Part shown: piece by piece, positions 12,171 through 26,550 of the stretch
How the letters are laid out: every line of letters begins with the position of its first letter
Position numbering within the stretch: the first letter of the stretch is position 1
From: Ichthyophonus hoferi
Taxonomy: Eukaryota > Opisthokonta > Ichthyosporea > Ichthyophonida > Ichthyophonidae
Length of the DNA stretch: 64,000 nt
Direction: 5' to 3'
NCBI GenBank assembly: GCA_002751075.1
Contig: NAOQ01000007.1
Location: forward strand, 364,094-428,093
Notes under the pieces: model-generated
The model's database searches: none
Told to the model about the DNA's origin: nothing
What the model saw: only the letters and a program-made list of their open reading frames with translations
Program-made: the position numbers and the translations under genes

Positions 12171-15100
12171 ATGGCTTCAAAGGACCTACTAAATGGTGGG
12201 TAGGTAGATACTACTACCCTAGTGAAAAATACTCTGTTGTTTTTATAATCTATTTTTAAAATAGTTAAAGAAAAGTCATGGGTGAGTTAATTCAGAATAT
12301 TGTTTGAGGCCCCTGTTTGCTTTAGGAATAGTATGACTTTTTAAGAAGAGAAATAAATGAGAGGACGTGTTTATATCAATACGGGTCGTATGTGTTGGCT
12401 TGGCTAAAGAATTCATTGCAGATGATGAAAGTTGGGAAACACTGTATGGCGAGAGATAATTATGAAAACAGATGGAAAAGATTATTTACACATTGGTAAA
12501 AAGACTTATCTACTATTTTATATTAAGTCAGTTAAGACGTACAGCTTCTTCTCTCTGTTTATTTTTAAGTATTACATATTAACCGTTTGATCTTCCCATT
12601 ACATCTTAGTCGTTATGACAGGTCCTTAAATAACATTAATCAACAGGAATATATCACTATGTAATCAATATTTTATCAGTGAATAAATGACTTGCTGGAA
12701 TCAGTAGTTTATATGACTATAGGTATAAATTTAGAGAATTATATGATCTACACTTACCTAGTAATGGCACCCTCCCTTGTCTGTGACAGACAGGCGTCTA
12801 ACACTTATCTGTGATCTTAGTAGGGGAGGAGTGGTTTGTAGCAGTACATGTAGGTGAGTGACTTTCTGGTCTACACTATTTTCTTTGTTCTTTTTTTTTT
12901 TTGCCTCGGCTTGATGATATATATAATAAAAAATAACAGTAGAAGCATGTTCATTCTACTGCCTGGTGGGATAGATTTAATATGGGTGTATTTTCAATAT
13001 ATAGTTTAGCACATATATTTATCTATGCCAGTCACTGTATGTTTATCATTGCATAACCGGAAATGATAAGGTTATCTACAACAAATTTGGCTGCATGAAC
13101 AAATTTAAATGGGCATGGATGATGCATTTGTTTTGGTGAATATGTTTATATACTGCTAGCCAACCATACAATTAGCTTGTCATCTAGGCCATGCACTCAC
13201 AGTATAGGCGCCTAACCCGTGGAGACAGGGCTTTTTTCTAGGCCTGTATCTCATTGTGTAGTCTCTTTCTCTCTTATTTCTGACCTCTTCCCACTCACCA
13301 ACCTCTGGGCATGGACCATACAGGGGCTGGATACCACCATCCTGACAATGCCTCTCACTACCGCAGCTTGTGCTCTTGTGCATGTTTGAAGGTATGGATG
13401 TCTTGGGATTTCTTGTCTGTTGTTGTCTGGAGAGAGAGAGAAAAAGGGAGAGGAAGAGGGGATAGGTAAATAGAGATAGAGAAAGAGGAAGGATAATATA
13501 TGTATCTATGTATCAATAGATATGTAGTTGTGCCTAGCTATGCTCTATGTGCTTACTATTGGTTTATACATATAATCTACATTCACACTGTAATATACCT
13601 TGTTCATACTCATGTTTCTTACTATAGCTATCTCACTTTATATTATTTACAAAGGTTAAATTGACATGGTTAGTACGGTCCGCAGGGTAGGGGGAAATAG
13701 ATGCACAATAGATTGTATGGAACTAAAGAGGGTGCTCATGGTTGCAATAGATATATGGTGGTGGGATAGGCTGTGAATGAGTAGGAGAAAGAGGAGGAAT
13801 GATGGGGAGAGGGGGACGATATATAACCCAATGGAATATAGGCAAAGGATATACTGGCTAAGGGAGGGGCCGCTGTAGATGCTGCCATGGTTGCAGTGAA
13901 GATGTTAGAGGTATGTGTGTGTGTCAATGCCTGTGATACAGACTTATACATGTAAAGATATGTATTGTAATTATTGACTTGTAGTTAATAGTTATTTTTG
14001 AACTATATAATATAGGCATGATAGGCCAATCAGCTGGGTTCTTTATATTTAAATATACTTTATTATGCATTACGTATGTATGACATATTACTGGGTGCCT
14101 TTATGCATGTAGATAGAGGTTGACCTAAGATAGATGGCTGTTTTATCCAGCCAATGGCGAGATGTATTGTAAGAGAGAACCTATAGAACACTAGGTATAC
14201 AACCAGTAGTAGAATATAAGAATTGATCAATAATGTAACAATACGCCACTTCCAGGATAGTGAGAGCTGCAATGCAGGGAATGGCTCTAATCTCAACGCA
14301 GATGGGCAAGTGCAATGTGATGCCAGTATCATGGATGGGACTACTGGTGCCTTTGGCTCATTGGCTGCTGCACCAGGTACCCTATTACACTCTGCCCAAT
14401 ATTTCTCTACCCTGCATTAGTTGCCTATCATTTACCCTTCCTCTCTGCCTCATTTTATCAGGTGTTCAGAATCCAATAGAGGCAGCCTATCACGTCATGA
14501 TCCAGGAAGCTGGTGGCCTATTGGATCTTGGCCTAGTACCACCAATGTATCCTTCATACGTCTTTCCCTCAGTTATTTCTTTTATTAGTATTAGTATTAC
14601 TATTACTATTATTATACGCTATCTTTATTTCTATCGCTCTTTCTCTCTTTCTTTCTTATTAGTTTTTCATTCTACCAGATCTCGCCCCCTTTTAACCTCA
14701 AAGGTGGCTTCCTTTAGCCTGTGATTAGTGGTTCCTCTGCTGTTCTACCTTACGGGGGTACAATATTATTTGCTCTTTGTAGGGCAGTACGTTTAGCAAA
14801 CAGATATTGAGCGAATACTTTGTTTATTCCTTTTACTTATATTTTATTTCTTTTCCCTCCTATCATTCCTCTCCCTCCTATCTCTCCCATAGACGTTAAG
14901 CTTACACCATGTAGATCATCAGATCATCAACCATCCTCCCTTACTATCAGGTGCCTGGCTGGGGACGGGGCGCGTGTGTGGGCTAATCACCAAGGGCTAT
15001 CCACATGTACATCCTCTGATACCAAGGGATATCATGTGACAGGTTGGCTTCATGACTGTGCTTGGCAAGAGAAGAGACTGGTGTCTACCTGCATTTTTCC

Positions 15101-18100
15101 CTCATGCACTCGCTCTCCCTTTCCCTCTCCTCTTTTTCTCTTTTTTCCTTCATCTACGTTATTCTTCCCAATATATGTTGTCTGATTTTATTATTACCCA
15201 CCAATTACACCTGCCCTTCATCTTTCAGTGAATACCATCTAGCCATGCCTTCATGTAGCATACCTACATATAGAGAAACAAATACATTATACGTTTATAA
15301 CCACGTAGACTCAAACATAAAGCTCGTATATTCACTTAGATATATACATTTATTGATAAGCATATACTTTCATAAAAATACACAATGATATTGCAATATA
15401 CAATTACTTACATACGCAAAGTATGCATTGTATTGCACTTATAAATGACATGATAATATTTTGGCAGGAAAGGCTACACAACAATACGAAGAGTATAAGT
15501 CACGGCTGGCGGCATATCGACAGGATGGGAAAAAAGATAACAAAATACATAAACCGGACATTGATAACTCACAGTCAGAAATAAACACACCAACATTGGA
15601 AGGCAACCAAGGTCTAGAGGTGGCCCCTAAGAGAAGGAAGGCATGAGCTCCCCCGCCACCATCTCATTTCTTTTATCAAGCATTTTCTCCTTGTTTCTTT
15701 CTCTGTTTCTTGGCTTTTTCAATCTCTCTCTACCTCTTTATTGATTTGAGTTATAATTCATACTATGATGCCTTTTCTTGGAGAAAGGAGATATCAAGGG
15801 AAGATAAGAGAGAGTGATATGGAGGGAGTTTGAGATAAAGGCAAACGAGACACCGGAAATACCAGGGCATTGGTGCATACCGTACATCAATTATAGTGTA
15901 TTCTATTGTATTTTCCCCGTGCAGCATGTATATATTCTTCCTCATTCTGATTCCCTACTTTACATATGCATCCTTCTTTTTCTTTCTCTTTTCCATTTCA
16001 TTCTTGTCTGGTGACCCTTAGGTAGCCTTGGAAGACACAGTGGGTGCGGTATGTCTTGACAACAGGGGCCGTGTAGCAGCGGCTGTATCTAGTGGTGGTC
16101 TGTGGTTGAAGGTTCCTGGAAGAGTGGGAGAAGTGGGTGTTTCTGTATTATGGACACTTTAAGTCCCTATTTCGCTATTGCTAGCTCCCTTTCTCTCTCC
16201 AACTCTTCTTTTTTTGCTCATCTAACCACATCTTTCCCTCTTGATCATTGAGTAAACCGACCTGAACTTTTTTAGATAATAAGTGACGGCTACTTTCGAT
16301 AGTCTCCTAGACTGCATTCCCTTCATGCACATCATTATCTAACTATATACCCACATGGATTGCAATTATTACTACTCTGGTGATTATCTGCATTTACAGC
16401 AAGAGGCATCGTCTCTCCCTCCCTCTCCTGAGCCTACTTCATTATATCAGCATGACCCTTTGCATTTTATTTTAATAAGATAGCCCCTTACCCCACCTAT
16501 ACTTATACAGGCTGGAATGTATGGCTGTGGTTGCTGGGCCGACAATATGGATTCAAACAAACCTTCGTTTGCCTGTAGTATATCAGGTATATTACTCATA
16601 ACTCTTTCTCACTTTCTATTTTGTGGTTGTACTCACTTGAATTTTGCTTTTATCTTAATCTCTTCATATTTTCCCCAACAGTTCTCAATAAATTGTTATT
16701 TTTCTGTGCATTTTGCGTCTTATTTCAATTATTATTGTATTAGTAAAATGAATGGAAACGCCGAAGGGTACTTATATACACGTAGGGGTATACATCCACC
16801 AACCCGATCAACCTACTAGGTACAGGGGAGCACATCAGTAAAGCCCTACTGGCCCACAGCTGTGCCAATTATTTTGACCAGACTTCCGACCTTCACGAGG
16901 CCATTGGTCGTACCATGCAGAAAGGGTTTCTGGGTAAGACAGTCCTCCAATGATATATCTCACATCACTTATGACTTTCCTTCTTTTCCTTCATCTACTT
17001 TCCGGTTATCTATATTTTTTTCTCTTCTACATAAACATTGGCTTCCCTTAAATAATACCTCTTTCTCCTTTTATCTGTCAATGGTGTGATGCTTTGTATT
17101 CTAGTACCATAACCAATGTAATGAACAAGTTACTGTATATTTCTAGCTTGGTTGTAAGTGTAGTCTGGTAAACATGGTTATATGCTAAGTGTGGTATATT
17201 TTGAATTATTTTCTTCTAATCATTATGAAATAAGTTTTGGTTTGAAGTCCTGGTAAGATATCATAGTGCTAACCCCCTCATATTAGAGTGCTCTCGGCTA
17301 AAACATTTACAACGCAAAATGGCTGGCATTATAGCATTGGCTGTAGATGGAAAAGGTTGGTCCCTTCCCTCTCTCCCTCACATCTCCTCCACCCACATAC
17401 TAGTGTTTTCTCTTCTCATTACATACTTGATTAGTGCAGCTCTCTACTTTAACCGCACTTTTATATTTTTTGACTTTCACATGATGTAGTCTTCAATATA
17501 TATTATCAATCCATTAAGAATGATCATACTATGAACCCCTATTGGGTAGCATACCATACCAAATGTGTTCTTATCGCCCATTGGGGGCTTATAGACTTGG
17601 ACTTTCTCTGGGCCCACACTACAGAGAGCTTTGGATTGGGCTATATGAGTCATGGGGATAAGAACCCAAAGGTGAGTTAACTTGTTTTAATTTTATTTTC
17701 CCCTTCATTTACTTACATATTTTTATTTTTTCTATTGTATATCCATGTAGCCGTTTATCTTTCTTTTCAATTTATAGTCTTTAATTACTGATACGAACAT
17801 GCGTAAGAATAAGCATAAATTTCAATTACTTTCACATCTGAGTTGACTGAAACAGGTTTGTACCTATATACTTGTAATGCTACGTGATATGGACAGTCTC
17901 CACCCTACGGATTTTCGATGTCAAATGCTTTAGCATTACTCTACTGTTAGTTACTGACCTATACATTATTCCTTTTTCCATCTATTATTGTCACTCTTCA
18001 ACGTTATTATTGCCATTGGGTAATATCTAATAAAGTATTATTGACTCTCTTTGCAGACTATGGTGTCCCGGCTAACCGATGAGCACCTCGCTGGGACCAC

Positions 18101-18170
18101 ATACCTGACAGGAGGCATACATGTAGTATTAGAGACAGTGACCAGAACGAATGAGAACATGAAAGGCTAG
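12171..18170 (+). CDS. TASP1: Taspase-1 (threonine aspartase 1)
   Basis: Fourteen exons: 12171-12195, 12821-12853, 13324-13391, 13842-13910, 14256-14376, 14462-14546, 14951-15042, 15468-15640, 16022-16132, 16511-16586, 16820-16933, 17287-17355, 17490-17671, 18057-18170. All phases agree and give 443 residues (human is 420). Taspase-1 is an Ntn hydrolase that cleaves itself and then cuts after Asp in nuclear targets such as MLL and TFIIA. Visible motifs are HVGAGYHH, NAGNGSNLN, QCDASIMDG, the autocleavage site LED/TVGAV with Thr at about residue 228, AAAVSSGG, GCGCWADN, and the late block FLWAHTTES/GYMS. A basic PKRRK just before the catalytic Thr resembles the nuclear localisation region of the animal enzyme. 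Exon 8 appears to end at a GC donor. The start ATG (ACAATGG) is inferred from a 25-base exon whose phase fits; the exact N-terminus is the least certain part. Confidence 0.95.
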
Positions 18171-18779
18171 AGTTTGGAATAATATTATAGCTAGCTAGTT
18201 GGAAATATTTCACACAGCTCTAATTAACGATAATGCTATTCCAGTCCTGTATGAGCTCGACAGAACGTATCTTTATCATTATTTTTTGGTTGCTATGAAG
18301 GGCACTTGGGACTACAAGGGCTTGTAAAATGTTTAAATGAACAATAGCACGTGACTCATTCTCATGAATATTCTATTTTGTTACCATGTATATCATCCTC
18401 TCTACTGATATTCAAGGCCAATCCTTCCGTCAATTAGCAACATGATGAAGAATCAGGACTTGGTCTCCGTATTATTTTTTACTATTACCGATAATTCAGC
18501 TTAGGCTGCAACCCTACTTTACACATAGATGAAGTAGTATTTACAGTGTGTAAACTGACTTTTACTGCACCTGTGTTTTAGATCAACTCGGGTTCTGACA
18601 ACTACCTTGATCATATTAATGTACAGATGTTTTCAAATACACTAAACCTAAAGTAAAACAATCTACCCCCGAATCTTACTATTGTAATTAATATATACCT
18701 TCCAATTAGACATATAACTAGGAATATTGAATTATAACTCCTTTTTTTCTAACCTCTCCAGGATCTCAACCCAGTTAAC
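18171..18779. other. Intergenic region downstream of TASP1
   Basis: TASP1 3' flank, expected to hold its 3' untranslated region. No canonical AATAAA close to the stop and no other feature was recognised. Confidence 0.4.
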
Positions 18780-19640
18780 CAACATTATAAATCTACCCCA
18801 TCGAAAGTACATAAAATGCAAATAATGTCTTGAGATCTGAACTGTAAGGAAACAGATATATTCTCCCCCCGCGTGGTCGAATTTCTTGACTTGGAAGTCG
18901 TTTTGGGATGCTGAGTAGACATAGTGGAAGCTCTTGCTTGCTGGGCCTTAGTAACCCTGTTGGCCTTGAATAAACTTACTTTTAAATCGGGCACTAGAGA
19001 TACGTTTTCTAATCTTATAAGAGTTCCTCTGTTTCCTACTCGAGCTGATAACCATATGCCCCCGGATCCTTGTTATTCCCTCTACTCCATTCCCCCAACG
19101 TACGTATGATTCCTTTGGAGTAAACATAGAAAAGTCTTCCCTTCTGAAGTGAAGATGTCTTGAAAACCCACTGTCTAAAACGAAAACATCGTTTCGGAGC
19201 TTTCCCCCGTTGATGTATCCTGTGGTTACCGAGGAATCCTCAACTACAGTATAGGCTTTGCTGAATTTCTTTTTACCATATTTTGGCTTGAAATGTTTTC
19301 CGATTGTCCTGACTCCTTGTTCTTAGGACTTCTCTTGCTAGAGGCATTAAATCCAGGATGCTCCATTCTTTTAATAACTATGCAATCCGGAGTAGTGTGT
19401 GACCCCTGACAAATTTTACAAGTAGAGGATTCGTTGATGTGAAAACTTACATTGACTTTATTGCTGTATCCTTCCCTTCCTTCATATTTCACCGAATCCC
19501 CGTAACTTTTTCTGGTGGTATAATCTGAGAGTCCAGTCTGTAGTGATGTTGTCCTATCTGGATCCTTTTATAACTGTTCTACTATTTCTAAAGATAGTGA
19601 CTGTGTCGTCCTTAAACACAGTCGACATATTTTTTTTTTC
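18780..19640 (-). mobile_element. Ty1/copia-like retroelement fossil (partial)
   Basis: Minus-strand reading shows, in order, a gag-type zinc knuckle (CKICQGSHTTPDC) near 19.4 kb and a retropepsin-like block with VLDSGFSRHL near 19.15 kb. A motif typical of the end of copia protease, NVSLVPDLKVSLF, lies near 18.98 kb. No reverse transcriptase, integrase or LTR pair was seen. The fragment is broken in several places and looks old. The assignment to copia rather than another LTR group rests on the DSG..H and VPDLK pattern. Confidence 0.6.
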
Positions 19641-20911
19641 GTCTACACATTGAAAATTGGAATTTGGATATGAAAGTAGTTTTAATCCGTTTTAAAATTT
19701 AAACTTACTGTCGCCAATAGAGATAATTATTAGACTGACTATCTTCATGCACCTTGCCAATTCAACTACAATATGGTAAACATTGTCTATTCAGTGTGGA
19801 AGCAACGCTGTTGTGATTTAAACTAGATACTTAACATCACCTCACAGACCACAGACAATAGCCACAATATGATAAAAAAGATTTCAGGTGAACACTATTT
19901 CTTATCCTCCTTGACATTTGGGCTACTAGAGCAATCACCACAAAAATACATTTGGTATAGGTTCCTTAGTATCTGATGAAGCAGCATTCTACATATGAAC
20001 ACTACGCTAGCTCTTTATCCCTTACAGGTTAGGCAACTCTTTTTCATGATGCATTATATATACACGGTCACATTCTATTTCTTCCATAGTTAGAGTAGAT
20101 AAAAAGATGGACACAAATGGAACTATGGGGCTTTGTTACTAGCAAAAATTGCAGTAAATATTTATGGCAATACCGTAACAGGATTCATGATAAAGTCCAA
20201 ACTGGGCAGCCTCTACAACATCCCAGCCTGTCCGGAGGGTTACTACGTCATCTGCATATTAAAATGTTTTTTACGCTTTATGATTGAGATTTGCAGTCAA
20301 TATTTTTTCACATTTCTTTAATAGATGGTTTCAATCAAATCTTTTACACCACAAATACACTGAAAATACTAGTTGAAGAAAGAATTGGTTATAATCTTTA
20401 GGTTATTATAATAAATATATAGGTAAAATGAGCTGAATCTATTAACACTGATAGAAAATATGTACATTTCAGTTGCTGTAGGAATTATATTTTATTTTTA
20501 AAATATAAAAATAAAAATATACTTGCGCTCAAACAACAGCAGGAATATTTCATTTTACATTTTCTTTCTAATTTCCCACAAAACCTACTACATAATATTT
20601 TTTACATCAAGCTTATATTCAGGGCATTTGTGAACGTAGTGCTGAAAGGGTGGCAGGAACAGAGGCTACAGAGTGCGGTAATATACTAATGGCTTTAATA
20701 CCATGTCTGCTCACACCTACATATATATATATATATATATGTAGGTAGACGAGTCTCCGGTTATAACAATAAAGATAGTGGCAATTAGGAGCACATCCTC
20801 TAAATACACGACCTTAACCAATCTACCCACTGGCCAGCAGTAGGAACAATAACCAATCAATGTAGATCATGGTAGTCTATGACGGGCCAAATAAAGGTGG
20901 ACTGGTGGCTT
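19641..20911. other. Intergenic region between the copia fossil and CCT7
   Basis: AT-rich DNA. The patch at about 20130-20320 is richer in GC and open on both strands (for example NTVTGFMIKSKLGSLYN on +), but I do not recognise it. The 3' untranslated region of CCT7 is expected at the right edge. Confidence 0.4.
20715..20746. repeat. AT dinucleotide array forming a 32-bp perfect palindrome
   Basis: Ten AT units are bounded by ACCTAC on the left and GTAGGT on the right, so the whole unit is a perfect palindrome able to form a cruciform. It lies about 165 bases past the CCT7 stop codon. Confidence 0.9.
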
Positions 20912-23900
20912 TTACATCATTGGTCGGCCTCTGCCGCGTCCTCCTTGTTGCTGCTGCTGTAGATGAAGAACCCCAATCAGAATATGCATCACATTTCACA
21001 TACAGCCTCTACGTGATTGTCATATTCACTCATTTGGTTAACTCCAATAGGAAGTTTAAGACTAATAATAATAATAAAATCAATTCTAGTTAGTAGCAGA
21101 TGACATACTGCAATACAATATAAATTATATAATACAAAGCTATCCATATACACAAAAAAACTACACAAAACATAATTTACCTGTTCGTGACCAGGGTTTT
21201 TGATAGTCTCATCTACAGAGAGGATCATACAGGCAGCCTCAGCCGCAGCCAAAATGGCGTTAATCTTCATCACAGAGGGTTCCCACACAAAGGCCTCCAT
21301 GTTGTCGGCAATATCCTCCCTGGTGATGTCCACACCATACCACATTCCCCCTGTAGTTCACCCCTCAGTCAACATGTAGTATGCACGTGCCAAACTATCT
21401 ATGTAAACATTATAGTATATGAACGAACATCTAGGCTTTCGTTGGTTTTATATAATCTTTTTCGTATTGGCCCGTTTAAGGAGAAGAAAATCAGAAAATA
21501 GCTTCATTAACGAGGACGGATGATGCAGCTATGTTATGGGGAGGTGTAATCGGAATATTGCCCGAATGATGTGAAATAGGTATAAGCCATTGTTATATAT
21601 GAAAGGTATGCATCAATATGGAGTGAGATGATAGAGGGGAGAGACAAGGGGCGTGAAGGACATAACGGAAAAATAAAAACTATGAAATGCTTGAAACAAA
21701 GATAAAAAGGAACAGGGGCGGTGTAGATGAAACCAAGGGAGGTTTACCTGTAAAGTGCTTGTGACGCAGTTTGTTAAGGATGTTGGTGCTATCAAAGCCA
21801 GCATTTTCACACAACTGTCTAGGAATAACCTCTAAGGCCTTGGCAAAGGCACCAATAAGAAGCTGCTGGCGGCCAGGGATGGTGCGTGAATAGTCACGGA
21901 GGTATCTGCTTAGCTCCATCTGTGGGGTATACGAGTTGGTATAGAATATAATGTATACGGTGGCTACGTTTTCCTTTGTATATTTATATACTATATATAG
22001 TGTAGAAATCACATCCTGTTAAAACCCTAGCACTATATGGAGGAGTGAGGTGTCAAGGTATATAGAAATATAATAAGGATATACAGTGACAAGTACATAC
22101 AGACACATAGATGAACGTAGATGTATACTATATTCATAAGACAGAAAATGAACTAAACTAAACCAACCTCAATAGCTCCGCCTCCAGCAACAACCGAGTC
22201 ATTCTTAATTGCCCTACGGACAACCATAATGGCATCATGCAGAGATCTCTCGGTCTCTTCAATGAACTGATCGGCACCTCCTCTCAGAATGAGGGTGACG
22301 GTAGAAGTGTTGGGCACTCTGGTGAACAGATTATATCTCTCACCACCAATCTGTGATAGATCAATAGACAATAGAGGAATTAATAATATCATTGATGGCC
22401 AACCTAGTTCCTCAATATATAGTATAACACTGTAAACCCACACCAGAGATCACAGAGATACCATCACAGGGTTACTCTTACCTGACTCTCCTCAAACAGA
22501 CCGCACAGGCCTAGGTTGCCCTCTAGGTTGTTAACAGTGCTCTGGATATTGCCTCCACAGGCTTTCATAGTACGCTTGAGATCATCCTCCGCCACACGGC
22601 CAGCACAAAACACATCCCTATGTATGCATTTATTAGCACCCTACCCCTATAGTATGCGATAGATACATCATCTATACACACGTGTCAGCCATACATAGGG
22701 CACATTATTTCCAACTCCAGTATAGAGTATTCTATACTATACTATATGCTACACTATACAACGTATGTAGAAACCTCAAATTTAATTACAGAGTAGCCCC
22801 AATGAATACCCCTCTTCCCCCCTATTACTTAACTAGCATACTACAATTACATTCGACATTAGAGCCTCCCCTACACACTAGGATCGCATTCAGGGTATTC
22901 CTATTTCCAAGAAAATATCTATCAGCAAACCCCACCCACCCACTATCAAGATAGCTACTATATACTAGTGAATCATTTTATATTTAAACTAAACCATAGT
23001 ACACATACACACCTGTCAGCAAAGAATTGAGTGGCAACATCGCCAATGGGTAGCTTAGAGAGAACAACTTTGGCACCACTCTCTACAATTTTCTCTAACT
23101 TCTTGTACAGGATGGTCCACTCGGCATCCACCACATTTTGATACTCCTACCACCATCATAGTCCCGGTTAGCCCTTCCTACTAGTACAACAGTAAGAACT
23201 CCGTAAACAGGGCTCGTAATGTGCTTATTGCTCCACGGAAATGGCCTGGTATACATATCTAACCACACTGCCGCGTATATCTACCCTGCAAACAACAGGA
23301 ATCACCTTTTTATCCGTTATAAAATTATCTTAACCTATATAAACGTATTAAATGACGCCCGATAACACCCAATTAAAACCTATGGTCCTCAAATTAAAGG
23401 GCACCTTCCCCAATCGCCTACCTCTACGTTATCAACGCGAATCTCAGCATTGTCTCTCTCTGCCTTCAGTTCCAATTCAATGTTTAGCAGGGCCACTTTA
23501 GGGTCGATGTATTTCTTAGGCTGCATTTCAAACCCTGCATAACTGAAGGTCTTCTTGAAAGCCACACCATCGACCAACATAGACTCCTACAAATGAAAGA
23601 GATCACGTAATATTAGGTAAAGAACCAATAAATACGCCTGCCTCCACCCCAGGTTCGCCCCCGCCTTACGATATAGTCCTAAAAATCGCCATTGAAAAAC
23701 TACGATGAATGGTCTATTATCCTTACCTTTATTCCTAAACATAACTAATATTGTTGACTGGCTGGTTATAATTTAATATGCATGTACAAAGCTCACTATA
23801 GATATTGTATCACACCCACATCAATACCTATTAGACAGTTAGCATATTCAAATAAAAACAGCGGATGTATACTAAACACAAATATAAATAAATAACCAGC

Positions 23901-26550
23901 ATTAAACCTGATGTGAAATTCAAAGGCTTACCTCCTGGGCACCACCTGAGACTTTCTTGATACCAATCATATCAAGAGGCAGGCTATCCTGGTCCAATCG
24001 CAAGACAGCATCGACTACCATACTGGTAAAGAATTCCTTGTGGGCTGCCACCAACTTGGATGACATACTGGTAGCTGCAATCTTTTTCAGCTGTTGGCGC
24101 CACTCGCTGTGATTAATGTGTGAATAAAGGGGGCTCTGGTAGTATCTTCTATAGTGTTATAGTACTCTAGTATCACCAGTCAGACAGAAATGGTGGGTAT
24201 TTAGCTTGCTGTTGGAGATGGATGTGAAGCATAACATAGTATAGGAGTGCATGGTATAGTATAGCATCGTATAGCCTGCCTGTGGTTACAGCAGAGGCGC
24301 GGCTAATATCTAGTGTGATATACACAGGGTAACTGTACATACTATATTAGATAGAGGTCATACAGTAATTGGCCTATCATGAGCGGGGATACACAGATGT
24401 CATACACACAAGAAGGAAAAGAAAAAGATATTGTTAAAAGGTAAATGTTTTTGAAGAAAAACTGGTAGGAATTGGCTCAGATTGCTAAAATAACTGAGAA
24501 TTCATCAGGATACAATCGAACCAATTCTTTCCATAGTATATAATATAAAATAACCACAACTTACGCTGGGTTTTCCTTGGGGATCTTCACTGCAACCTCC
24601 TTGATTCTTTGAACAGCCTATAGGACTCATTGGTCAGGGTAGAATATACCACTATATATGGTTATGCCTGATACTATTAGTGGGTCCATGATTACATATC
24701 ACGCAGAATATAACGGTATGTGATGAGAGCATACTAATATCTTGGTATACTGAGGAGTAATTGGAAATAAGTGCATACATATATATAACATATAATATAT
24801 AACTTAACATATAATATACACTATAACATATAACGCCATCACCTACCAGGCTGGAAGCCAGTCTATAACTGCGGGCAATGACCTGGGGGTGGACCCCCTC
24901 CTCTACATAGGCCTTGCATTCCTTAAGGAACTCACCAGCCAGAAGAACAACGCTAGTAGTACCATCACCCACCTGTATATATGAGTCAATGAGTATCTCT
25001 ATAACCATGCTACATGCGTGATCTTTAATCTGGCATACCTACTTATATATACTAAACCTAGATTAGATAGTAAGTGTATGTACCCTAAATAAAACCAAAG
25101 CATCACATAAGATCATTTGTCAAAGCATTTTAATAAAATATAGATATATATATAAGTTATCCCATCCCACCCTCTGTTCATCTATACATATATATAGCAT
25201 AATTCCCTCTATTTACACTCATATAAACCTATAATCATGTTATATAAGACCATAACAAATATTTTCCTCCATATATGAAGCCACCATTCATAATACCCTC
25301 ACACCAACACCTCAACACTAAGTATCTAGATCTAATCTACCACACCCCACCTCCCCTACCTCAGCGTCCTGGGATTGAGCAATGTCCACCAAGGTCCTAC
25401 CAGCAGGGTGGACAATCTCTAGCAGCTTCATAATGGTAGCACCATCATTAGAGATAGTCACTGCACCTGTTGGTGTACCCTATTATATCAACAATACATT
25501 CATGCAAGATACAGGGGTCGATCATAATCGGATAGACTGCAATATACACTTATTGGGATAAGAATTTGCCAATCACTTGAAATATTAACAAAGAACACGA
25601 TTGAATAAAGGCTTTTAGACATAATAAATAACGTCTTGTGGTACACAAACAGGAGAGGTTTGGGCCAAGAAATTAATGCAATGCAAGCACCAGTAATATG
25701 GAAGTATATCTATATCGTACAATTAACACTGTGTATATCTATCTGCACTCAGATGGACTTTGAGATACAAGGATATACAGTAACAAACATTAATAAAATA
25801 TACACTTAGTTGTAATCCATATAAAAAGAGTAAGATAAACAATTATCTTAAAATAAAAATATCAATGGGTGATTTTAAAGATGTGGTATGTACATGCATA
25901 AAGCCAACCCACATAGAGTAGAATATTTCCTCTACATATATATATATATATATCTACTAGTACGTGTATGGGATGTGCTAAACAGGAAAATGTAAGGGTT
26001 TAAAAGGTGCGTTTCATTGGTGTTGATATGGTTATATTTAGGGAAAACCCAATAAATCCACCCAAAAAAATGATATAAAAAGAGAGGGAACATGTGTGTG
26101 CATATAGTTAGATTGTGTGTACGTCTACATGAAACGTCTACATGAATGAATGCTTATTCAAGTGTAAATAAATGTGGATGTAGGCCTGGTGAGGCTTCAT
26201 GAAAGAGGATGAAAAGCCACTAAATACCTCGGCCATCAACAACCAACTTATCCATGCCCCTAGGGCCCAAAGTGCTTCTAATGATATCGACAATTGCTTG
26301 GCAAGCATTAATATTGCTAATCAACTGCCCTTTTCCCTGTGAGGTATCTGTCCCCTCCTTCAGGAGAATAATTTGAGGGTTCTGTGAAAACGTAATTGTC
26401 AAAACTATATTTAAATGGTGGTTTGTAAGAGTGATAATTGAAGGAGGAATTGGTTGTTTGATTTTCGAGTCTTGGTCGTGGCTGACTGAAGAGAGAATGC
26501 AAAAATTCACTGATTGGCGTATATCAAATACTATGAAGGCGCGGTACCAT
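20912..26550 (-). CDS. CCT7: T-complex protein 1 subunit eta (CCT7)
   Basis: Thirteen exons in transcription order: 26548-26550, 26228-26381, 25360-25466, 24847-24972, 24565-24617, 23932-24106, 23422-23586, 23013-23146, 22482-22617, 22168-22350, 21748-21919, 21181-21350, 20912-20956. All phases agree and give 540 residues (human 543). CCT7 is one of eight subunits of the cytosolic chaperonin CCT/TRiC, which folds actin, tubulin and other proteins using ATP. Group II chaperonin motifs are intact: [30 protein letters not shown] with the catalytic Asp region, VVAGGGAIE, and a C-terminal GGRGRGRP like that of human CCT7. The eta-specific [18 protein letters not shown] and RDVFCAGRV settle the subunit. 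The first exon would contribute only the ATG (CCCATG before GTACCG); that start is inferred, everything after it is secure. Confidence 0.97.

Noticed and set aside
13750-13780. Shared GTGGGATAGGCTG string with the 32.97-kb hairpin arm
   Set aside because: A single 13-base match without extended similarity is likely chance.
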